Numbered from the stretch's first letter, positions 8,521-18,571 are shown. The stretch is DNA of 61,214 nucleotides from Cryobacterium sp. N22 (GCF_002929555.1 NZ_PJJP01000026.1:1-61214); one strand, 5' to 3'. The notes: generated by a model from the sequence alone, not told the origin. Numbers and translations are program-made.

Positions 8521-8856
8521 CATCCGCGAGAGCGGCCGTGTGGCTGCTTCGCGGGTGCTGTGGTGACCGTTTGGCCGCTTTCGCGAGGCGTCACATCCGC
8601 GAGAGCGGCCATGTGGCTGCTTCGCGGGTCCTGTGGTGACCGTTTGGCCGCTTTCGCGAGGTGACGCATCCGCGAGAGCGAGGACGTGACACATCCGCGA
8701 GAGCGGGGATGTGGCTGCTTCGCGGGTGCTGTGGTGACCGTTGGGCCGCTTTCGCGAGGTGACACGTCCGCGAGAGCGAGGACGTGACACATCCGCGAGA
8801 GCGGCCGTGTGGCTGCTTCGCGGGCGCTGTGGTGACCGTTTGGCCGCTTTCGCGAC
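8521..8856. repeat. Four 67-bp palindromic repeats plus two half-units
   Basis: Near-identical 67-bp copies at 8521-8587, 8594-8660, 8692-8758 and 8790-8856. Each starts CATCCGCGAGAGCGGCC and ends GGCCGCTTTCGCGAG, so its ends pair. Half-units (CATCCGCGAGAGCGAGGACG) occupy the two 31-nt spacers, near 8667 and 8766. No coding frame is credible in 8512-8973. It lies between the 3' ends of pabC (+) and pstB (-). Not a CRISPR: units are self-complementary, spacers are repeats, and there is no cas gene. Confidence 0.85.
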
Positions 8857-8973
8857 ACGAGGGACACGTGGGACACGAGGGGGACGAGGGGCGCGATCAC
8901 GGGCACGGTGGGGACGCAAAACCGCCCGGGCGACCGTGGAGTCGACCGGGCGGCGGATGTAGTTGGTGCGGGT

Positions 8974-9753
8974 TTAGCCGAAGCGGCCGGAGACGTAGTC
9001 CTCGGTGGCCTGCACGGTGGGGTTGGAGAAGATCGTGGTGGTGTCGTCGTACTCGATGAGCTTGCCCGGCTTGCCGGTGCCCGCGATGTTGAAGAACGCG
9101 GTGCGGTCCGAGACCCTGGAGGCCTGCTGCATGTTGTGGGTGACGATGACGATCGTGTAGTCGGTCTTCATCTCTTCGATGAGGTCCTCGATCGCGAGGG
9201 TGGAGATCGGGTCCAGGGCCGAGCAGGGCTCGTCCATCAGGATCACGTCGGGCTGCACGGCGATGGCGCGGGCGATGCACAGGCGCTGCTGCTGGCCACC
9301 GGAGAGGCTCGAGCCGGGCTTGTCCAGACGGTCCTTCACCTCGTTCCAGAGGTTCGCGCCGCGCAGTGACTTCTCGGTCAGCGCATCCGCGTCGCTCTTG
9401 GGCATCCGGCGGTTGTTCAGCTTGACGCCGGCGAGCACGTTGTCGCCGATCGACATGGTGGGGAACGGGTTGGGCCGCTGGAACACCATGCCCACCTGGC
9501 GGCGCACGAGCACCGGGTCGACGCCGGGTCCGTAGAGGTTGTTGCCGTCGATGAGCACCTCGCCATCGACGCGGGCGCCGGGGATGACCTCGTGCATGCG
9601 GTTCAGGGTGCGCAGGAAGGTGGACTTGCCGCAGCCGCTGGGGCCGATCAGCGCCGTCACCGTGCGCGGTTCAATGGTCAGCGACACGCCCTCAACGGCG
9701 AGGAATTTGCTGTAGTAGACGTCGAGGTCGTTGACTTCAATGCGCTTGGACAT
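8974..9753 (-). CDS. pstB: PstB, phosphate ABC transporter ATP-binding protein
   Basis: 259 aa, standard length. Walker [20 protein letters not shown] (about residues 36-54), signature [16 protein letters not shown] (about 150-165), Walker [14 protein letters not shown] and the H-loop VTHNMQQA. It hydrolyses ATP at the inner membrane face to power high-affinity phosphate import with PstS, PstC and PstA. Last gene of the minus-strand pstSCAB set, 49 bp after pstA. Confidence 0.97.
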   Translation of the reverse strand: MSKRIEVNDLDVYYSKFLAVEGVSLTIEPRTVTALIGPSGCGKSTFLRTLNRMHEVIPGARVDGEVLIDGNNLYGPGVDPVLVRRQVGMVFQRPNPFPTMSIGDNVLAGVKLNNRRMPKSDADALTEKSLRGANLWNEVKDRLDKPGSSLSGGQQQRLCIARAIAVQPDVILMDEPCSALDPISTLAIEDLIEEMKTDYTIVIVTHNMQQASRVSDRTAFFNIAGTGKPGKLIEYDDTTTIFSNPTVQATEDYVSGRFG

Positions 9754-9802
9754 GTGTTCCTTCGAATCTTGGAGTGCAGGAGAATCTGGGGCGGCGGCGG
9801 CG

Positions 9803-10891
9803 TCAGCGGCCGAGCTTGGGGGAGAAGGTGCGGGCGATGAGCCTGGCCACGAGGTTGAGCAGCATCACGATCACGATCAGGGTCAGCGCCCCGGCCCAGG
9901 CCCGGTCGATGTAGGCCTGCGAGTCGGCGCCCTGGCTGGCGTACTGGTTGTACACGAACACCGGCAGGGTCATCATCCGTTCGTTGAACAGGTCGTAGTT
10001 CATGCTGGCTGTGAAGCCGGCGACGATCAGCAGCGGAGCGGTCTCGCCGATCACGCGGGAGATCGAGATCATCACACCCGTGACGATGCCGGCCAGCGAG
10101 GTCGGCAGCACCACCTTGACGATGGTGAGCCATTTGGGCACGCCGAGCGCGTAGGCGGCCTCGCGCAGCTCGTTGGGAACCAGCTTGAGCATTTCCTCGC
10201 TGGAGCGCACCACCACCGGGATCATCAGCACCGACAGGGCCACCGACCCGCCGAAGCCGAACCGGATGCCCGGGTCGTTGAACAGCAGCGAGAACAGGGC
10301 GTAGGCGAACAGGCCGGCCACGATCGAGGGGATGCCGGTCATCACGTCGACGAAGAAGGTGATGCCGCGGGCGAGCCGGCCGCGGCCGTACTCGGTGAGG
10401 TAGATCGCCGTGAGCAGCCCGATCGGCACCGAGATGAGAGTGGCCAGCCCGGTGACGAAGAGCGTGCCGACGATCGCGTGCAGGGCCCCGCCGCCGGCGC
10501 CCACGACGTTGCGCTGGGACTCGGTGAAGAAGGTGGGGGTGAGGAACGCGGGGAGGCCGTTGATGATCGTCGTGCCGACCAGGGAGATCAGCGGGATCAT
10601 CGCCACCACGAACGCGATGGCGACCAGGGCGGTGACCAGACGGTCCTTGGCCCGGCGGATGCCCTCGACGAAGTACGAGAACAGGAACAGGGCGATGCAG
10701 TACAGCACGGTGCCGAAGAACAGCGTGCCGGCCCAGTTGAAGCTCTCCGTGGCGCCGGAAAGGAAGATCACCGCGAAGAACGCGCCCACGACCAGCCAGC
10801 TGGCGGCAAGCACCAGCATGGGGGCGTTCTTGGGCAGTTTGCCGGCGGTGAGGGAGTTCGTGACGGGAGAGGAGATGGTCATGGTGCTCAT
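9803..10891 (-). CDS. pstA: PstA, phosphate ABC transporter permease
   Basis: 362 aa from the ATG at 10891, which overlaps the pstC stop (TGATG), a coupled start. About eight hydrophobic segments. The N-terminal ~90 residues add two helices ([20 protein letters not shown] and [20 protein letters not shown]) before the conserved BPD_transp_1 core, which starts around the extended [17 protein letters not shown] periplasmic loop. The ATPase-coupling EAA-like loop is [20 protein letters not shown]. With PstC it forms the phosphate channel. The extra N-terminal helices are common in actinobacterial PstA. Confidence 0.95.
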   Translation of the reverse strand: MSTMTISSPVTNSLTAGKLPKNAPMLVLAASWLVVGAFFAVIFLSGATESFNWAGTLFFGTVLYCIALFLFSYFVEGIRRAKDRLVTALVAIAFVVAMIPLISLVGTTIINGLPAFLTPTFFTESQRNVVGAGGGALHAIVGTLFVTGLATLISVPIGLLTAIYLTEYGRGRLARGITFFVDVMTGIPSIVAGLFAYALFSLLFNDPGIRFGFGGSVALSVLMIPVVVRSSEEMLKLVPNELREAAYALGVPKWLTIVKVVLPTSLAGIVTGVMISISRVIGETAPLLIVAGFTASMNYDLFNERMMTLPVFVYNQYASQGADSQAYIDRAWAGALTLIVIVMLLNLVARLIARTFSPKLGR

Positions 10892-11832
10892 CAATTCGCT
10901 CCTGAGAAGGCCTTGCGGCGGTTGATGATCACGCGCGCGATCATGTTGACGATCAGCGTGATGACGAAGAGCACGAGGCCGGTGGCGAGCAGGATGTTGA
11001 CCCCGACGCCGTGTGCCTCGGGGAAGTTCAGCGCGATGTTCGCGGCGATGGTGTTGGAGTTCTGCGAGGTGAGCAGCTGGAAGATCACCTGGGGGTTGGG
11101 GGAGAGCACCATGGCCACGGCCATGGTCTCGCCGAGCGCGCGGCCCAGGCCCAGCATCGAGGCTGAGATGATACCGGCGCGGCCGAACGGCAGCACGGCC
11201 ATGGTGATCATTTCCCAGCGGGTGGCGCCGAGCGCCAGTGACGCTTCCTCGTAGAGCACCGGGGTCTGCAGGAAGATCTCCCGGCAGATCGCCGTGATGA
11301 TCGGCAGCACCATCACGGCGAGCACGATGGCCACGGTGAGGATGGTGCGGCCGGTGCCCGAGACGGGGCCGGCGAACAGCGGGAACCAGCCGAACCACTC
11401 GACCAGGTTGGCGTAGAACGGCTGCACCATCGGGGCGAGCACCCCGATGCCCCAGAGGCCGAAGACCACTGACGGCACGGCGGCGAGCAGGTCCACGAGG
11501 TAGCCCAGGCCCTGCGCGAGCTTGCGCGGCGCGTAGTGCGAGATGAACAGGGCCACGGCGATGGCGACGGGAACAGCCATCAGGAGGGCGAGGAATGCCG
11601 ACCAGGCCGTGCCGAAGGCCAGCGGCGCCACATAGGACCAGAAGTTGCTGAACTCGCCCTTGAACGCATCCGCGGGCGCCACGAAGGCGGGGATGCTCTG
11701 CACCAGCAGGAACAGGGCCACGGCGGCCAGCACGGCCAGGATCAGGCTGCCGGCCACCACCGTTGCGGTGGAGAAGATGCGGTCGCCCGGTCGTTCCTTG
11801 GCCTTGATCGCAATACGGTCTGCGGTCGTCAT
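10891..11832 (-). CDS. pstC: PstC, phosphate ABC transporter permease
   Basis: 313 aa, six predicted membrane helices. The N-terminal soluble piece KERPGDRIFSTATVVAGSLI leads into the first helix. The coupling loop is EEASLALGATRWEMITMAVLP and the conserved GLGRALGETMAVAMV motif follows. It pairs with PstA in the cytoplasmic membrane. It starts 153 bp after pstS, with a hairpin in the gap, and overlaps the pstA start by 1 nt. Confidence 0.96.
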   Translation of the reverse strand: MTTADRIAIKAKERPGDRIFSTATVVAGSLILAVLAAVALFLLVQSIPAFVAPADAFKGEFSNFWSYVAPLAFGTAWSAFLALLMAVPVAIAVALFISHYAPRKLAQGLGYLVDLLAAVPSVVFGLWGIGVLAPMVQPFYANLVEWFGWFPLFAGPVSGTGRTILTVAIVLAVMVLPIITAICREIFLQTPVLYEEASLALGATRWEMITMAVLPFGRAGIISASMLGLGRALGETMAVAMVLSPNPQVIFQLLTSQNSNTIAANIALNFPEAHGVGVNILLATGLVLFVITLIVNMIARVIINRRKAFSGAN

Positions 11833-11906
11833 TCCGAGCGTCTCCCTGAAGGGGTGAGGTGGTACCGGTAAGGGTGGAGCTTGAGCCGGACCCCAATCCT
11901 CAGTGT

Positions 11907-11949
11907 GCCCGACAGGCCGACCGCGTGCAACGCGGGCGCCCTGCCGGGC
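11907..11949 (-). promoter_or_regulatory. Stem-loop in the pstS-pstC gap
   Basis: GCCCGACAGG (11907-11916) pairs with CCTGCCGGGC (11940-11949) with one mismatch, and an inner CCGCG/CGCGG stem (11921-11925/11931-11935) closes a 5-nt loop. It lies between the binding-protein gene and the permease genes, where such hairpins commonly protect the upstream message or partially terminate. That role is inferred. Confidence 0.55.
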
Positions 11950-11985
11950 AGTGTTACTGAAGCTGGAAGCTCAGCGGGTGTTGAG

Positions 11986-13080
11986 TTACTTGACGGTCTC
12001 GAGGACCGCGGCGACCTTGGACTGCAGGTCGGCGGACAGCGGAGCGGCGCCGGCGGATGCCGCAGCCTCGGCCTGGCCGGCCTCGCTGGCCATGAAGCTG
12101 ACGTACTCCTTGACGAGGGCGCCCTGTGCGGGGTCCGCGTACTCGGTGCAGACCAGCGCGTAGCTCACCAGAACGAGCGGGTAGTGCGTCGCGTCGGTGG
12201 TGAGGCGGTCCAGCTTGATCGCCAGGTCGTTGTCGGCGCGGCCTTCGACGAGCGGCGAACCGTCGACGACTGCTGCGGCGGCCTCGGCCGTGTACTCGAC
12301 GAACTCGTCGCCGACCTTGATCTTGGCGACACCGAGGTCACCGGCGCGCGAGGCGTCGGCGTAGCCGATGGTGCCGGTGCCGCTGGTGACGGCGTCGACG
12401 ACACCGGAGGTGCCCTGGGCGCCCTCACCGGTCTGGTACGGGAACGGGTCGGCCGGCTTCTCGGTCCACACGTCGGGTGCGGCCTGGAAGAGGTAGTCGG
12501 CGAAGTTCTTGGTGGTGCCCGAGTCGTCCGAACGGTGCACGGCGGTGATCGCGGTGGCGGGCAGTTCGGCGTCGGCGTTCAGCGCGACGATGGCCGGGTC
12601 GTTCCAGGTGGTGATGGCGCCGGTGAAGATCTTGGCGAGCGTGTCGGCATCCAGGTTGAGGTCGGTAACGCCCTCGACGTTGAAGATGACGGCGATCGGG
12701 GAGATGTAGACCGGCAGGTCCACGGCGAGGGTGTCGGGGGCGCAGGCGGCGAACGCGCCGGCCAGCTCCTCGTCGTTCAGGTAGGAGTCAGAACCGGCGA
12801 AGTCGGTGCCGCCGGCGATGAAGGTTTCGCGGCCGGCGCCGGAGCCCGACGGGTCGTAGTTGATGGTGACTTTCGGGTTGGCCGTCTGGAACGCGGAGAT
12901 CCACGATTCCTGGGCCGAGCCCTGCGAGGAGGCGCCCGCGGCGTTGATCGTGCCGGAGAGGGTGCTCTCGGCGGCGTCGTCGGTGGCCGTGCTGCCGGCT
13001 TCGTTCGAGGCGCAGGAGGAGAGAACGAGTGCTGCGGCAATTGCAATGACCGCGGGGCGGCCATAACGCTTGAGATTCAC
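11986..13080 (-). CDS. pstS: PstS, phosphate-binding lipoprotein
   Basis: 364 aa from the GTG at 13080, with AAAAGGA 5 nt upstream. A lipoprotein signal (AVIAIAAALVLSSC, lipobox LSSC near residue 23) anchors it outside the membrane. The mature protein shows the PstS signatures GASSQGSAQESWISAFQ, YDPSGSGAGRETFIAGGTDF (phosphate-binding Ser/Arg/Asp) and HRSDDSGTTKNFADYL. It delivers phosphate to PstCA. Pho-box-like repeats lie about 100-140 bp upstream, consistent with control by the RegX3 homologue in this window. Confidence 0.96.
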   Translation of the reverse strand: MNLKRYGRPAVIAIAAALVLSSCASNEAGSTATDDAAESTLSGTINAAGASSQGSAQESWISAFQTANPKVTINYDPSGSGAGRETFIAGGTDFAGSDSYLNDEELAGAFAACAPDTLAVDLPVYISPIAVIFNVEGVTDLNLDADTLAKIFTGAITTWNDPAIVALNADAELPATAITAVHRSDDSGTTKNFADYLFQAAPDVWTEKPADPFPYQTGEGAQGTSGVVDAVTSGTGTIGYADASRAGDLGVAKIKVGDEFVEYTAEAAAAVVDGSPLVEGRADNDLAIKLDRLTTDATHYPLVLVSYALVCTEYADPAQGALVKEYVSFMASEAGQAEAAASAGAAPLSADLQSKVAAVLETVK

Positions 13081-13172
13081 AAGGATCCTTTTCAGGTCGA
13101 ATACAGGGAATGCGATCACAGGAGAATCCTGCGAACTTCGGGCCGGTGCTGGCCCTCGGTAGACGCTAATCC

Positions 13173-13217
13173 GTGTGGTTAACGACACTCCCCCTCCTTG
13201 GTGAACGGGAGGTAAAC
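13173..13217 (-). promoter_or_regulatory. Pho box (PhoB/PhoP/RegX3-type direct repeats) upstream of pstS
   Basis: On the minus strand two adjacent 11-mers, GTTTACCTCCC (13217-13207) and GTTCACCAAGG (13206-13196), are followed 12 bp later by GTTAACCACAC (13183-13173). They match the actinobacterial Pho-box pattern (11-bp units starting GTTCACC). Located 93-137 bp before the pstS start. Confidence 0.78.
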
Positions 13218-13264
13218 GACATCCGTCCAGTCGACCTCGCTCCACCTGCTCTGCCGGGCGCACA

Positions 13265-13302
13265 ACAGCGCCCGCAGTCCCGGTCGGGTCTGCGGGCGCT
13301 GT
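13265..13302 (-). terminator. Hairpin after the ppk-mutT1 genes
   Basis: Perfect 13-bp stem, ACAGCGCCCGCAG (13265-13277) with 13290-13302, and a 12-nt loop, 8 bp past the Nudix gene stop. No clear T-run, so terminator function is likely but not certain. Confidence 0.65.
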
Positions 13303-13309
13303 CGGGTGT

Positions 13310-14251
13310 CTAGAGGCGCGGCGGGTGGGTCTCGATGGCGAGGATGCCCGCGCTCGGGTTGTCGCTGGAGAGGTGCACGACGGAGAACCCGCTGGGCGAC
13401 AACGCCGCGGCATTGCCCAGCCGCTGGGTCATCGGCGAGCCTGTCGCCAGGGCGATCTCCCGCAGGATGTCGGGCAGCACCGGGCCGTGGCTGCAGAGCA
13501 CCGCGGTCTTGCGGGCGCGGATGCGTTTGCCCACGTTGTGGCGAACATCGGAGGTGCCCTGCTCCCAGGCGTCCTGGCTGATCAGGTCGGTGCGCTTGAA
13601 CGGCACCCCGGTCGCGGCCGACAGCGGGGCCACGGTGGTCACGCAGCGGGTGGCGGTGCTGGTGAAGATGCGCTGCGGCTTCCAGGCGCTCACCGCGGGG
13701 ACCAGGGCGGCGGCCTGGGTCACGCCGCGTTCGCTGAGCGGGCGGGTGGCATCCGGGCCCGACCAGTCGTGCGGCGGGGTGGCCTTGGCGTGGCGCAGCG
13801 CGATGATCGCGAAGGTACTCGTGATGCCCTGGGTCACCAGGCGGGCGAACGCGTCGATGATCTCCACGTCCGGGGCGTAGCTGAGGTAGGTCCTGGCCTT
13901 CTTGATGGTCACCCATTCCAGGGCGGCGACCTCACCGTTGGGCACGAACGTGGAGCGCAGAATGTGCTCAGGCAACACCTCGGCGGCCCAGTAGTGCACG
14001 ATCTTGACCTTGCCGTTGGGCATCGGGTACTCCGACACGCCCAGCGGCACGCCCAGCGCGATGGCCAGGCCGGTCTCCTCCTCGATCTCCCGCACGGCCG
14101 TGACCGGCAGCGTCTCGCCGGGGTCGACCTTGCCCTTGGGGATGGTGATGTCGCCGTGCACGGTGCGGTGGATCAGCAGCACATGCATCCGGCCGTCGAT
14201 CAGGCGCCAGCAGACGGCTCCGGCCGCGTAAACGGGTCCGGGGTCACTCAT
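13310..14251 (-). CDS. MutT1-like Nudix hydrolase with C-terminal histidine phosphatase domain
   Basis: 313 aa, two domains. The N-terminal Nudix domain (about 1-145) has the box [22 protein letters not shown], split here between [12 protein letters not shown] and REIEEETG. The C-terminal histidine-phosphatase domain (about 150-300) starts [12 protein letters not shown] (catalytic RHxK) and has [10 protein letters not shown] with the second histidine. This is the architecture of mycobacterial MutT1, which degrades 8-oxo-dGTP and diadenosine polyphosphates. The ATG overlaps the ppk stop by 4 nt (ATGA), as in mycobacteria, suggesting coupling of polyphosphate and nucleotide metabolism. Confidence 0.92.
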   Translation of the reverse strand: MSDPGPVYAAGAVCWRLIDGRMHVLLIHRTVHGDITIPKGKVDPGETLPVTAVREIEEETGLAIALGVPLGVSEYPMPNGKVKIVHYWAAEVLPEHILRSTFVPNGEVAALEWVTIKKARTYLSYAPDVEIIDAFARLVTQGITSTFAIIALRHAKATPPHDWSGPDATRPLSERGVTQAAALVPAVSAWKPQRIFTSTATRCVTTVAPLSAATGVPFKRTDLISQDAWEQGTSDVRHNVGKRIRARKTAVLCSHGPVLPDILREIALATGSPMTQRLGNAAALSPSGFSVVHLSSDNPSAGILAIETHPPRL

Positions 14252-16422
14252 CGGCGGCTCACCGGTCGCTTGCGCTGGCCGATCTGCTGCATCAACCGGT
14301 TCTGCATGTCATCCAGCGGCTTACCGTCGGCGTCCAGGTGGTGCCGGGTCCACTCACCGTTCTCGTCGAGCCACCACGACGAGGTGCGCTCGTCCATGGC
14401 CCGGGTGAACAGGGCGTCGACCTCGGCCAGGTGCCGCGGGTCGACCAGGCGCACCAGCGCCTCCACCCGGCGGTCGAGGTTGCGGTGCATCATGTCGGCG
14501 CTGCCGATGAAGACCTGGGTCTCGCCCAGGGTGTGGAAGCAGAAGATCCGCGAGTGCTCGAGGTAGCGCCCCAGGATCGAGCGCACCCGGATGTTCTCGC
14601 TCATGCCGGGCACGCCGGGCTTGAGGCTGCAGATACCGCGCACCCACACGTCAACGGGCACACCGGCCTGACTGGCCCGGTACAGCGCGTCGATGATGTC
14701 CTCGTCCACCATCGAGTTCACCTTGATGCGGATGCCGGCGGGCTTGCCGGCCAGCGCGTTCGCGGTTTCGTCGGCGATGCGCTTGAGCAGGGCCTTGCGC
14801 AGGTGCAGGGGAGCCACCAGCAGACGCTTGAACTTCTTCTCGATCGCGTAGCCGGAGAGCTCGTTGAACAGCCGGGTCAGGTCCTTGCCGACCTGGTCAT
14901 CCGCGGTCAGCAGCCCCATGTCTTCGTAGATGCGGCTGGTCTTGGGGTTGTAATTGCCGGTGCCGATGTGGCTGTAGTGCCGCAGCACGCCCTTCTCGTA
15001 GCGCACCACCAGGGCCAGCTTGCAGTGGGTCTTCAGGCCCACGAGGCCGTAGACCACGTGCACGCCGGCCTTTTCCAGCTTGCGGGCCCAGGAGATGTTG
15101 GCCTGCTCGTCGAAGCGGGCCTTGATCTCCACCAGGGCGAGAACCTGCTTGCCCGATTCCGCGGCGGCGATCAGCGCCTCCACGATCGGGCTGTCACCGG
15201 AGGTGCGGTACAGGGTCTGCTTGATGGCCAGCACGTTCGGGTCGGCGGCGGCCTGCTCGAGGAAGGCCTGCACGCTGGTCGCGAAGGATTCGTACGGGTG
15301 GTGCAGCAGCACGTCTCCGCGGCTGATGGCGCGGAAGATGTCGGGTTCGTCGTTGGGTTCGCCGGTGAGCAGCTGCGCGGCCGTGGTGGGCACGTGCTTC
15401 GTGTAGTGCAGGTCGGGACGGTCGATGCGCAGGTCGAACAGGCCGCCGAGGTCCAGGGGAGCCGGCAGTCTGTACACCTCCTGCTCGGTCACGTCGAGCT
15501 CACGCACGAGCAGGCCCAGGGTCACCTCGTCCATGTCCTCGGTGACCTCGAGGCGGATGGGCGGGCCGAACCGGCGGCGCAGCAGCTCCTTCTCGAGGGC
15601 CTTGATCAGGTTCTCGGTGTCGTCTTCCTCGATGACGACGTCCTCGTTGCGGGTGACCCTGAACACGTGGTGTTCGAGGATGTCCATGCCGGGGAACAGG
15701 TCTTCGAGGTGGTTGGCGATGAGGTCCTCGAGGGTGATGAAGCGCACCTTGTCGACCGACTCGGTGCGGTCCACCCGCACGAAACGCGGCAGCATGGAGG
15801 GCACCTTGAGCCGGGCGAATTCCTGCTTGCCGGTCTTGGAGCTGTGCAGCCGCACGGCCAGGTTCAGCGAGAGGCCGGAGATGTAGGGGAACGGGTGGGC
15901 CGGGTCGACGGCCAGCGGCATCAGCACCGGGAAGATCTGGTTGCCGAAGTAGCCGCGCAGCGACCGGCGGTCGACGTCGCTCAGGCTGTCCCAGGTGACG
16001 ATGTTGACGCCGTGTTCGGACAGCGCCGGGCGCACCAGCTCCTGGAACGCGTGCGCGTGCCGGTCCTGCAGCACGTGCGCGGCCTGGGAGATGTCGGTGA
16101 GCACGTCCTGCGGGGCACGGCCGACGTTGGTCGGCACGGCCAGTCCGGTGAGGATGCGGCGCTTGAGGCCGGCGACGCGCACCATGAAGAACTCGTCGAG
16201 GTTGCTCGCGAAGATGGCCAGGAAGTTCGCCCGTTCCAGCACCGGCAGGGCCGGGTCCTCGGCGAGTTCGAGCACCCGCTGGTTGAAGGCCAGCCAACTC
16301 AGCTCCCGGTCGAGGTACCGCTCGATCGGTAGTGCCGGATCGTTTTTGCCGATCTGGGGGTCAAAATCGTCGTCGAGTTCGCTCTCGAGCCCTGAGGTGC
16401 CTGGGATGTTGTCGCCGTCCAT
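14248..16422 (-). CDS. ppk: Polyphosphate kinase (PPK1)
   Basis: 724 aa, normal PPK1 length. N-domain with [19 protein letters not shown] (about 34-52), head domain, then two PLD-like catalytic domains. The autophosphorylated His lies in [14 protein letters not shown] and the second conserved His in [12 protein letters not shown]. It reversibly polymerises the ATP gamma-phosphate into polyphosphate, mainly in the cytoplasm or at the membrane. It is coupled to the downstream Nudix gene. A Pho box lies 40-61 bp upstream. Confidence 0.97.
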   Translation of the reverse strand: MDGDNIPGTSGLESELDDDFDPQIGKNDPALPIERYLDRELSWLAFNQRVLELAEDPALPVLERANFLAIFASNLDEFFMVRVAGLKRRILTGLAVPTNVGRAPQDVLTDISQAAHVLQDRHAHAFQELVRPALSEHGVNIVTWDSLSDVDRRSLRGYFGNQIFPVLMPLAVDPAHPFPYISGLSLNLAVRLHSSKTGKQEFARLKVPSMLPRFVRVDRTESVDKVRFITLEDLIANHLEDLFPGMDILEHHVFRVTRNEDVVIEEDDTENLIKALEKELLRRRFGPPIRLEVTEDMDEVTLGLLVRELDVTEQEVYRLPAPLDLGGLFDLRIDRPDLHYTKHVPTTAAQLLTGEPNDEPDIFRAISRGDVLLHHPYESFATSVQAFLEQAAADPNVLAIKQTLYRTSGDSPIVEALIAAAESGKQVLALVEIKARFDEQANISWARKLEKAGVHVVYGLVGLKTHCKLALVVRYEKGVLRHYSHIGTGNYNPKTSRIYEDMGLLTADDQVGKDLTRLFNELSGYAIEKKFKRLLVAPLHLRKALLKRIADETANALAGKPAGIRIKVNSMVDEDIIDALYRASQAGVPVDVWVRGICSLKPGVPGMSENIRVRSILGRYLEHSRIFCFHTLGETQVFIGSADMMHRNLDRRVEALVRLVDPRHLAEVDALFTRAMDERTSSWWLDENGEWTRHHLDADGKPLDDMQNRLMQQIGQRKRPVSRR

Positions 16423-16461
16423 CTGTCCATCTTGACACCCGCCGCCGAGCGGGCGCGACGT

Positions 16462-16483
16462 TCACGGTGAACGAAACGTTAAC
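16462..16483 (-). promoter_or_regulatory. Pho box upstream of ppk
   Basis: Minus-strand adjacent 11-mers GTTAACGTTTC (16483-16473) and GTTCACCGTGA (16472-16462). The second is a near-perfect Pho unit; the phase and orientation match those at pstS. It overlaps the last codons of mshD (stop at 16479). Confidence 0.7.
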
Positions 16484-17396
16484 GAGGCGAACGGTGGTAC
16501 TGCACATCCACCGTGCGGTCGGTGAATCCGAGGCTGCGGTACAGGCGAACCGGCCCGGTGCTCTCGGCCTCCACATACAGTTCCACGCTCGAGCAGCCGC
16601 GCGAGCGGAGGCGCGCGAGACCCGCCACCATGAGGGCGCGACCGAGGCCGGCGCCGGCGGCATCCGGGTGCACGCCGAGCACGTAGATTTCGCCCTGCGC
16701 GGAGCCCGGTTCGATCTTGACCCAGTTGTAACCCAGGATGCGGCCGGGCTCGGCGCCCTCCGTGCTCTCCCGCGCCAGCAGCAGGTCGCCGGCGTCGAAC
16801 CAGGGTTCGGCCTGGCGGGCGGCCAGGTCGGCTTCGGTGACGGCGCCCTGCTCCGGATGGGTGGCGAAAACCAGCGCGTTCAGGCTCACCCAGTCGCTGT
16901 TGTCGCCGGGCTCGTCGGCGGTGGCCGGACGGAAGGCGGTGATGATGACCCCGTCTGGCAGCACCGGGGAGGCCTCGGCGTCGGCGTCGGAAAGCGGCCG
17001 CTCCAGCTGCAGCAGGGTGCGCACGGCGCTGAAACCGAACCTGTCGGCCAGGGCGCGCGCACCGGGCAGGTCGCCGTGTGCCCAGGCGGTGAGGTCGCCG
17101 GACATGCCGCCCTCGTCCTCGAACAGACGGCGGAGCGCGGCGGTGGCGTGGCCGCGCCGGCGGTAGCGCGGATGCACGACGAGGGCGATCTGACCGAGCC
17201 CGACGATCGCGGCACCGACGGCGTCTTCGCCCTCGAGCAGCAGCTGCGGCCTGCGCCGACCCGACCGCGCATCGAGCAGGGCCTGTTCGTTGAACGGGCG
17301 GTAGCCATCCGTGTGCGCCGCCGCGTCGGCCACATCGTGGAAACGCGCCGCGAAGGCGGCGTCGGACAGGTCAGGTGCCGACAGAGTGAGGGACAC
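16479..17396 (-). CDS. mshD: Mycothiol synthase
   Basis: 305 aa, tandem GNAT domains. The N-terminal half has [20 protein letters not shown] (acetyl-CoA loop RxxG) and the C-terminal half has [20 protein letters not shown] followed by ELYVEAES and LYRSLGF. It acetylates the cysteinyl amine of Cys-GlcN-Ins, the last step of mycothiol synthesis, the actinobacterial cytosolic thiol. GTG start at 17396 inside the 3' end of glnR (26-nt overlap), matching the glnR-mshD order of M. tuberculosis. No other msh genes are nearby. Confidence 0.95.
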   Translation of the reverse strand: MSLTLSAPDLSDAAFAARFHDVADAAAHTDGYRPFNEQALLDARSGRRRPQLLLEGEDAVGAAIVGLGQIALVVHPRYRRRGHATAALRRLFEDEGGMSGDLTAWAHGDLPGARALADRFGFSAVRTLLQLERPLSDADAEASPVLPDGVIITAFRPATADEPGDNSDWVSLNALVFATHPEQGAVTEADLAARQAEPWFDAGDLLLARESTEGAEPGRILGYNWVKIEPGSAQGEIYVLGVHPDAAGAGLGRALMVAGLARLRSRGCSSVELYVEAESTGPVRLYRSLGFTDRTVDVQYHRSPR

Positions 17397-18063
17397 GGTC
17401 GCCTTCTTCCTCGTACACGTTGAACCGATAGCCGACGTTGCGCACGGTTCCGATCAGCGACTCCTGGTCGCCGAGCTTGGCGCGCAGGCGCCGCACGTGC
17501 ACGTCGACGGTGCGGGTGCCGCCGAAGTAGTCGTAGCCCCACACCTCGCTGAGCAGCTGCTCGCGGGTGAAAACCCGCGACGGGTGCGCGGCCAGGAACC
17601 GGAGCAGCTCGAACTCCTTATAAGTGAGGTCGAGCGGTTTGCCGTGCACCTTGGCGGAATAGCTGGCCTCGTCGATGACGACACCGGCGGCACGGATGGT
17701 GGGGGAGGGCGAGTTGTGCGGGGTGCGGCCGGCTGCAAGCCGGATGCGCGCGTCCACCTCGGCGGGGCCGGCGGTGTCCAGCACCACGTCGTCGACGCCC
17801 CAGTCCGGGCTGACCGCGGTCAGACCACCCTCGGTGATCACCAGCAGCAGCGGAACACTGCTTCCCGTGGTGCGCAGAATCTGGCACAGCGACTTGGCGG
17901 CCATCAGATTGGACCGGGCATCGACCAGGATCAGGTCGGAATCGGGCGCTGCGATGAGCTGGTCCGCCTGTGCCGGAATGAGTCGTGTGCTGTGGGACAG
18001 CAACGCCAAGGCTGGAAGAACGTCATCATTCAGGGCCGAGGTCAGGATCAACAGCTGCGCCAC
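17371..18063 (-). CDS. glnR: GlnR-like orphan response regulator (OmpR-type winged helix)
   Basis: 230 aa, GTG start. The receiver domain (about 1-110) is atypical: it keeps VDAR with Asp48 but lacks the usual paired acidic residues near the N-terminus ([11 protein letters not shown]). [20 protein letters not shown] is characteristic of GlnR. The winged helix (about 130-215) has [20 protein letters not shown] and [15 protein letters not shown]. GlnR controls nitrogen assimilation, often without a partner kinase; none is adjacent here. Overlap with mshD supports the identification. Confidence 0.88.
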   Translation of the reverse strand: MAQLLILTSALNDDVLPALALLSHSTRLIPAQADQLIAAPDSDLILVDARSNLMAAKSLCQILRTTGSSVPLLLVITEGGLTAVSPDWGVDDVVLDTAGPAEVDARIRLAAGRTPHNSPSPTIRAAGVVIDEASYSAKVHGKPLDLTYKEFELLRFLAAHPSRVFTREQLLSEVWGYDYFGGTRTVDVHVRRLRAKLGDQESLIGTVRNVGYRFNVYEEEGDRVPHSVGT

Positions 18064-18121
18064 GCAGGTCCTCCAAGTATCGTGCGGCCCATACTAGCGT
18101 GCCACGGAAAGGGACTCGGGC

Positions 18122-18400
18122 GTGCACAATGGGACAGTGAGCTGGAAGCGTTTGAGTGTAGTGATGATTTGGCTGGTCGCCGTCGTCTGTGCGGTACTGA
18201 CCGGCGTCCTCGTCGCCCCCGCGGACCGTCTGGTGTGGGTCAGCCTGTCCCTGGCCGGCTGCACCATCCTCACCCTCGCCGCCCAGTTGTCCACCGGGCA
18301 GAAGGAAGGCTACGTGCACAGGGTCACGCTCAGCCTGGTGGGCGCCGTGCTCGTTCTCGGTGCCGCGACGGGATTGTTCGCCCTGATCGGCCTCGGATAA
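18122..18400 (+). CDS. Small hypothetical membrane protein
   Basis: 92 aa from GTG 18122; a second GTG at 18137 would give 87 aa and is equally plausible. Three hydrophobic segments: RLSVVMIWLVAVVCAVLTGV, LVWVSLSLAGCTILTLAAQL, and VTLSLVGAVLVLGAATGLFA, with a short basic loop STGQKEG. No enzymatic motif. It is divergent from glnR, 58 bp away. Conserved actinobacterial proteins of this size have no assigned function that I know. Confidence 0.7.
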   Translation: MHNGTVSWKRLSVVMIWLVAVVCAVLTGVLVAPADRLVWVSLSLAGCTILTLAAQLSTGQKEGYVHRVTLSLVGAVLVLGAATGLFALIGLG

Positions 18401-18451
18401 CACTTCGTCGCACCTGGCGGCTTCCGGCCGGTCAGCGGCTAGAGTTGGGGC

Positions 18452-18565
18452 ATGTCAACGCTCGCACTCGAAATCCTGTTCCTGGGCCTCCTCGCGCTGG
18501 CCAGCCTGTCGATCGCCTGGGTATCCGGCATCGTGCTGTTCAAGCTGTTCCGGGGCCAGCGGTAA
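18452..18565 (+). CDS. 37-residue single-helix membrane peptide
   Basis: MSTLALEILFLGLLALASLS followed by IAWVSGIVLFKLFRGQR. One long hydrophobic helix (about residues 5-32) with a basic C-terminus (KLFRGQR), inside-facing by the positive-inside rule. TAGAGT (18440-18445) ends 6 nt before the ATG, the leaderless-start pattern seen for many genes here. Its stop lies 6 bp before the GTG of the nitrobindin-like gene, suggesting one transcript. Function unknown. Confidence 0.65.
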   Translation: MSTLALEILFLGLLALASLSIAWVSGIVLFKLFRGQR

Positions 18566-18571
18566 CCGAAC

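Noticed and set aside
8521..8856. Possible CRISPR array
   Set aside because: Repeats are 67 bp and palindromic, spacers are unequal and contain half-repeats, and no cas genes are near.
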